DNA from: an uncultured Prevotella sp. | GTDB taxonomy: Bacteria > Bacteroidota > Bacteroidia > Bacteroidales > Bacteroidaceae | Length of the DNA: 17,416 bases | Reading direction: 5' to 3' | NCBI GenBank assembly: GCA_900771975.1 | Contig: CAAGPV010000088.1 | Location: forward strand, 1-17,416 | Shown: piece after piece, positions 14,415-17,416 of the stretch | Position numbering within the stretch: the first letter of the stretch is position 1 | How the letters are laid out: each line of letters begins with the position of its first letter | Notes under the pieces: generated by a model | The model's database searches: none | What the model saw: the letters and a program-made list of their open reading frames with translations, nothing else | What the model was told of the DNA's origin: nothing | Position numbers and translations under genes: made by a program

Positions 14415-15656
14415 ATGAAAATTTCTAATTTATTCTCGTCACTTCTCCTTACATTTTCAGCCTTTATCCCATCAACCAACGCCGTTGCTTCGGCCAAAGT
14501 GGTTCTCTCAGCCACCAACACTACCGACACACAACGTCTTGAAGTAGCCGAGTTCGACGCTAAGGCTGTGTGGCAATCGCTGGGCGTAGAGTCGGGCAGC
14601 AATATCATAGTCAAGGATTTGTACAATCAGGAAGTGGCTTATCAGATAACCCACGACGGCAAGCTGCTGGTCGAGATGGCTGTGCGTCCTCGTGGCGAGG
14701 CTCGTATGATTGTTGAGCCGGGCATACCGCAACCTATGCGCAGCTACGTAGACGGATACTTCTCGCATTGGCGTGCCGACGACTTCACATGGGAGAACGA
14801 CCGCTGTGCCTACCGTGCCTACGGACCTGCCTTGCAGCGCAGTGGCGAGAAGGCATTCGGTTTTGACGTGTGGATGAAGTCGACCGACGAACTTGACGTG
14901 CGCCGCCGCTATCAGTTGCACCGCGAAGCTTGCGACGAGCGCGACGAGCTGCGCCGCAAGGGACGCAAAGCTGAGATTGACGCTACATTCGACCGAAAGT
15001 CGTTTCATGTCGACCACGGACGTGGACTTGACTGCTACAACGTAGGTCCGAGTCTGGGCTGCGGCGTTCCTGCCATAATGCTTGGCGACAGCATTGTGAT
15101 GCCATGGGCATTCAAGGACTACGAACTTCTGGACAACGGACCGCTGCGCATGACTGTCGCGCTCACCTATCCCGAAGTGAAGATTGACGGACAGACCGTC
15201 ACTGAGCACCGCGTCATCACACTCGACAAAGGGTCGTTCTTCAACAACATTACAGTATGGTACGACGGACTACGCGACAAAACCAACGTATGCAGCGGAG
15301 TGGTCGTACACACCGACAAAGCAGACGACCTGACTCTCGCCAAGAACTATGTGGCATACTGCGACCCTACCGACTCGCCCGAACGCCACAACTTCCAGAT
15401 ATACGTAGCCACAGTCTATCCCGACGGAACAGACAAGACACGCATGATAAACGACCCATGGCACAAGAATCAAGGCATCATGGGCAACGCTGTAGGCATG
15501 AAGCGTGGCATAAAGAACGGCGAACGCTGGAACTACTGGTTCGGAGCATCGTGGTGCAAGAGCGGAACAGCCGACAAAGCTGCATGGATACAGCAAATCA
15601 ACACCTTCATCAACAATCAGAACCATCCATTGCTGACGAAAGTTGTGAAAGAATAA
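14415..15656 (+). CDS. DUF4861 family secreted protein
   Basis: This 413-residue protein has its own signal peptide (MKISNLFSSLLLTFSAFIPSTNAVASA). The rest is one DUF4861 domain: IIVKDLYNQEVAYQITHDGKLLVEM, then GYFSHWRADDFTWENDRCAYRAYGPALQ near residues 115-140, FHVDHGRGLDCYNVGPSLGCG near 195-215, and HRVITLDKGSFFNNITVWYD near 265-285. DUF4861 genes are found beside GH105 and GH88 genes in uronic-acid polysaccharide loci; I do not know a settled activity. I chose ATG 14415 over upstream starts because it begins the second, complete signal peptide and lies after the terminator hairpin. Codon use is C-ending like the GH105 gene, fitting a shared origin. I see no strong terminator after it. From 15657 to 15840 nothing else can be supported. 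Confidence 0.82.
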   Translation: MKISNLFSSLLLTFSAFIPSTNAVASAKVVLSATNTTDTQRLEVAEFDAKAVWQSLGVESGSNIIVKDLYNQEVAYQITHDGKLLVEMAVRPRGEARMIVEPGIPQPMRSYVDGYFSHWRADDFTWENDRCAYRAYGPALQRSGEKAFGFDVWMKSTDELDVRRRYQLHREACDERDELRRKGRKAEIDATFDRKSFHVDHGRGLDCYNVGPSLGCGVPAIMLGDSIVMPWAFKDYELLDNGPLRMTVALTYPEVKIDGQTVTEHRVITLDKGSFFNNITVWYDGLRDKTNVCSGVVVHTDKADDLTLAKNYVAYCDPTDSPERHNFQIYVATVYPDGTDKTRMINDPWHKNQGIMGNAVGMKRGIKNGERWNYWFGASWCKSGTADKAAWIQQINTFINNQNHPLLTKVVKE

Positions 15657-15841
15657 GCAACTCAGGCAAGATATATCCTCGATGCCTCTGCCTGGGGCAG
15701 AACAGTACTTCTTGTTGAAGCATACACGCATGTTGAAGAGCATGCCCCTGCGGATGTTGTCGCCATAGTTTTATGAGGAAACGGAACAAACTGATTTTTC
15801 TTATCTTTTTCTTGGCTGATATCAGTGAATCATTCGATTTG

Positions 15842-15922
15842 TTTATTGTCAGTAAATAAAAAGCCATATGTTTATTTATTGGTAATAAACAAATTTAGTA
15901 TATTTTATTTGACAGCAATAAA
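15842..15922 (+). promoter_or_regulatory. Three evenly spaced 19-bp operators TTTATT-N7-AATAAA
   Basis: The pattern TTTATT, seven bases, AATAAA occurs at 15842-15860, 15871-15889 and 15904-15922. The seven-base spacers differ (GTCAGTA, TATTGGT, TGACAGC), and the starts are 29 and 33 bases apart, close to three helical turns. The third copy overlaps the -33 box of the ATPase promoter. This is what a cooperative repressor or auto-regulator site would look like. Confidence 0.6.
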
Positions 15923-15939
15923 TAAAAGTCGTATATTTG
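15908..15939 (+). promoter_or_regulatory. Consensus promoter of the DUF4143 ATPase gene
   Basis: TTTG (15908-15911), a 20-base spacer and TATATTTG (15932-15939) match the Bacteroidetes consensus. The predicted start near 15946 gives a leader of under 20 bases and rules out the in-frame TTG at 15937 as start codon. Confidence 0.75.
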
Positions 15940-15963
15940 CACGGTAATCAAATAGATAGAACC

Positions 15964-17238
15964 ATGCAAAAAGAAGTTTTCAAGACTCTCATCAAAGAGG
16001 GACAAAACGAAATACAGGAGATAGAACTCTATCAAAGACCTTTCGACTTTGAGGAGCAGGGAAGATATGTGCTTGTAGGTATCCGCCAGGCAGGAAAGTC
16101 TTATCTACTCTATCAGCGTGCCAAACAATTCCTTGCCGAAGGGCACGACATTAAGGAATTCGTCTATATCAACTTTGACGACGAACGCCTCTACGGAATG
16201 AAAGTGGAAGACTTCGACCTGATTCTGCAGGCATACAATACCATGTACTCCTATAAACCTATCCTATTCTTCGATGAGATTCAGAATATCGAGGGATGGG
16301 AGCACTTTGCACGCCGTCTTGCCAACCAGAAATACAGGGTATTCATCACGGGTTCCAATGCCAGGATGCTGAGCCGTGACATCGCCACAACTCTGGGAGC
16401 CCGCTACTTTGACGAAAAGGTTTTTCCTTTCTCTTTCAAAGAATATCTGGTTGCCAAAGGCATTACACTCGAAGAGGACTGGCTGTATGGCAAGCAAAAA
16501 AATATAGTGCAGCAACTCTTTTCGGAATACTTCAAATGGGGTGGTTTCCCGGAACTTCTTCTTTATAAGAACAAACGTCATTGGCTGAATGGACTCTATG
16601 AGAAAATCGTGTTAGGCGATGTGGTGCAGAGAAACAATATCAAGAACGATCATGCTTTAAGACTTGCCATCAAGCGGCTTGCCGATAATATCATGCAACC
16701 AATAGCCTACAACAGACTTGCCAACATGGTAAAGAGTGCCGGCGTTTCTACCAATACAGCCTCCATGATCGACTACATCCGATACACCAAAGAGGCTTGT
16801 CTCTTATTTACGTTAGACAACTATGCCTCTAAATTTGCTGAAAAGGAAACTGCCAAGAAGCATTACTTTACTGATAATGGTTTGCTGAGCATCTTTCTTA
16901 CTGACTCAAAATCGCCTCTGCTGGAAAATCTATGCGCCATCACCCTGCATAAGAAATATAACAGAAACTATGAGATGCCGAAACTGTATTATTACAACCA
17001 GAATATAGAAGTGGATTTCTACGTTCCAGAAGAAGGACTGGCGATACAGGCTTCCTTCAGTCTTGAAGATATGAATACCCGAAAGCGGGAAGTTGCAGCA
17101 CTCGTCGCCCTAAATAAGGTTTATCCTATCAGGAAAGCCATCATCATAACATACGATGAGGAAGAAATCATTGAGGAAGATGGCGTAACCATAGAAGTCA
17201 TTCCTATCTGGAAGTGGTTAATATCGCCAGAAAAATAA
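15964..17238 (+). CDS. AAA-type ATPase with C-terminal DUF4143 domain
   Basis: This 424-residue protein has the standard two-domain form. The N-terminal P-loop ATPase has Walker A GIRQAGKS (39-46), Walker B ILFFDEIQ (100-107) and sensor segment FITGSNARML (127-136). The C-terminal DUF4143 part contains HYFTDNGLLSIFLTD, then EVDFYVPEEGLAIQASFSL, which resembles the Glu-Asp-Gln core of a PD-(D/E)XK nuclease fold. These proteins are common in Bacteroidales and their role is not established. There is no signal peptide or membrane segment, so it is cytoplasmic. I chose ATG 15964; the in-frame TTG at 15937 lies inside the promoter -7 box. Three palindromes upstream suggest tight control. It is monocistronic, with a strong terminator right after the stop. 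Length is normal for the family. Confidence 0.88.
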   Translation: MQKEVFKTLIKEGQNEIQEIELYQRPFDFEEQGRYVLVGIRQAGKSYLLYQRAKQFLAEGHDIKEFVYINFDDERLYGMKVEDFDLILQAYNTMYSYKPILFFDEIQNIEGWEHFARRLANQKYRVFITGSNARMLSRDIATTLGARYFDEKVFPFSFKEYLVAKGITLEEDWLYGKQKNIVQQLFSEYFKWGGFPELLLYKNKRHWLNGLYEKIVLGDVVQRNNIKNDHALRLAIKRLADNIMQPIAYNRLANMVKSAGVSTNTASMIDYIRYTKEACLLFTLDNYASKFAEKETAKKHYFTDNGLLSIFLTDSKSPLLENLCAITLHKKYNRNYEMPKLYYYNQNIEVDFYVPEEGLAIQASFSLEDMNTRKREVAALVALNKVYPIRKAIIITYDEEEIIEEDGVTIEVIPIWKWLISPEK

Positions 17239-17275
17239 AACACGGACAGATTGAATTTGTCCGTGTTATTTTTTT
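17239..17275 (+). terminator. Bidirectional hairpin terminator after the ATPase gene
   Basis: AACACGGACA (17239-17248) pairs perfectly with TGTCCGTGTT (17259-17268), followed by ATTTTTTT. On the minus strand the stem is also followed by TTTATTTTT, so it could serve a leftward gene as well. Confidence 0.85.
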
Positions 17276-17337
17276 AGCATGAATTTGTAAAGAAAAGCAG
17301 GGATTTCTATCCAGACGATACGTTCCCAAGAAGAAAA

Positions 17338-17416
17338 CTATGAGTTAGTTTCGTTAACATAAAGCTCTAAAGCAGCCAAAGGAGAATAAGAGAGGTTGGA
17401 ACGTAAACAGTTGGGA
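17338..17416 (-). CDS. Possible 3' end of a leftward gene entering from the right edge
   Basis: On the minus strand a frame is open from the window edge for 25 codons to TAG at 17340-17338. It ends SNLSYSPLAALELYVNETNS, which reads like a natural C-terminus. The bidirectional hairpin at 17239-17268 lies 70 bases further on and would serve as its terminator. The fragment is too short to assign, and an open frame of this length can occur by chance. Confidence 0.3.
   Translation of the reverse strand, partial: PNCLRSNLSYSPLAALELYVNETNS

Noticed and set aside
15657..15775. Possible gene tail after the DUF4861 gene on either strand
   Set aside because: Both strands have short open frames here (for example MPLPGAEQYFLLKHTRM on plus, YGDNIRRGMLFNMRVCF on minus), but neither has a start, promoter or family pattern and they contradict each other.
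15937..15963. TTG start for the ATPase giving nine extra residues
   Set aside because: The codon lies within the consensus -7 box, upstream of the predicted transcription start.
1..17416. CRISPR array, tRNA/rRNA genes or a complete insertion sequence
   Set aside because: No array of identical repeats with spacers, no cloverleaf or rRNA core sequence, and no transposase-like protein were seen on either strand.

Overview
The window looks like a chromosomal segment from a Bacteroidales bacterium, most likely Prevotella or a close relative. The evidence is promoters of the Bacteroidetes type (TTTG, about 20 bases, TAnnTTTG), secreted proteins ending in the short sorting tail common in Prevotella (LNGQ/LQGIK ... 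KGVYIxNGKKxxxK), a DUF2264/GH105/DUF4861 sugar-degradation cluster, and a DUF4143 ATPase. I see no rRNA, tRNA, CRISPR array or complete insertion sequence.

Region 1 (1-2640): one secreted multidomain protein (two choice-of-anchor-J-like domains around FN3-like repeats) with its own promoter and strong terminator. The whole transcription unit is bounded by perfect 22-bp inverted repeats. Region 2 (2640-6500) reads mostly leftward: a highly structured, apparently non-coding RNA with a consensus promoter and a terminator-like end; a glycosyltransferase whose C-terminus looks frameshifted; a conserved small protein; and an Fsr-type MFS exporter. Region 3 (6500-8200) reads rightward: a Cys-rich small protein (probably DUF6078), a short 22-bp-period repeat, and an SDR oxidoreductase, each unit closed by a hairpin terminator.

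Region 4 (8200-11560): a 936-residue secreted protein of unknown function followed 10 bases later by a 64-residue acidic peptide with a duplicated motif, then a long-stem terminator. Region 5 (11560-15660): a small polysaccharide-degradation cluster of a DUF2264/GH154-type glycosidase, a GH105 unsaturated uronyl hydrolase, the scar of a deleted secreted-protein gene with its terminator, and a DUF4861 protein. It fits breakdown of uronic-acid-containing plant glycans (arabinogalactan or pectin side chains). The first two genes carry the same GC-rich palindromic element inside their signal-peptide codons. In GH105 it is read through in frame. In the GH154 gene it contains an in-frame TAG that should separate the enzyme from its export signal.

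Region 6 (15660-17416): a DUF4143 ATPase preceded by three evenly spaced 19-bp palindromes (TTTATT-N7-AATAAA), the last overlapping its promoter, then a bidirectional terminator and possibly the 3' end of a leftward gene running off the window.

The strongest candidates for undescribed biology are the structured RNA at 2641-2997, the inverted-repeat-bounded surface-protein unit at 100-2621, the palindrome inserted in two signal peptides, and the three-operator promoter of the ATPase gene. All functional names come from reading the translated proteins without database searches.
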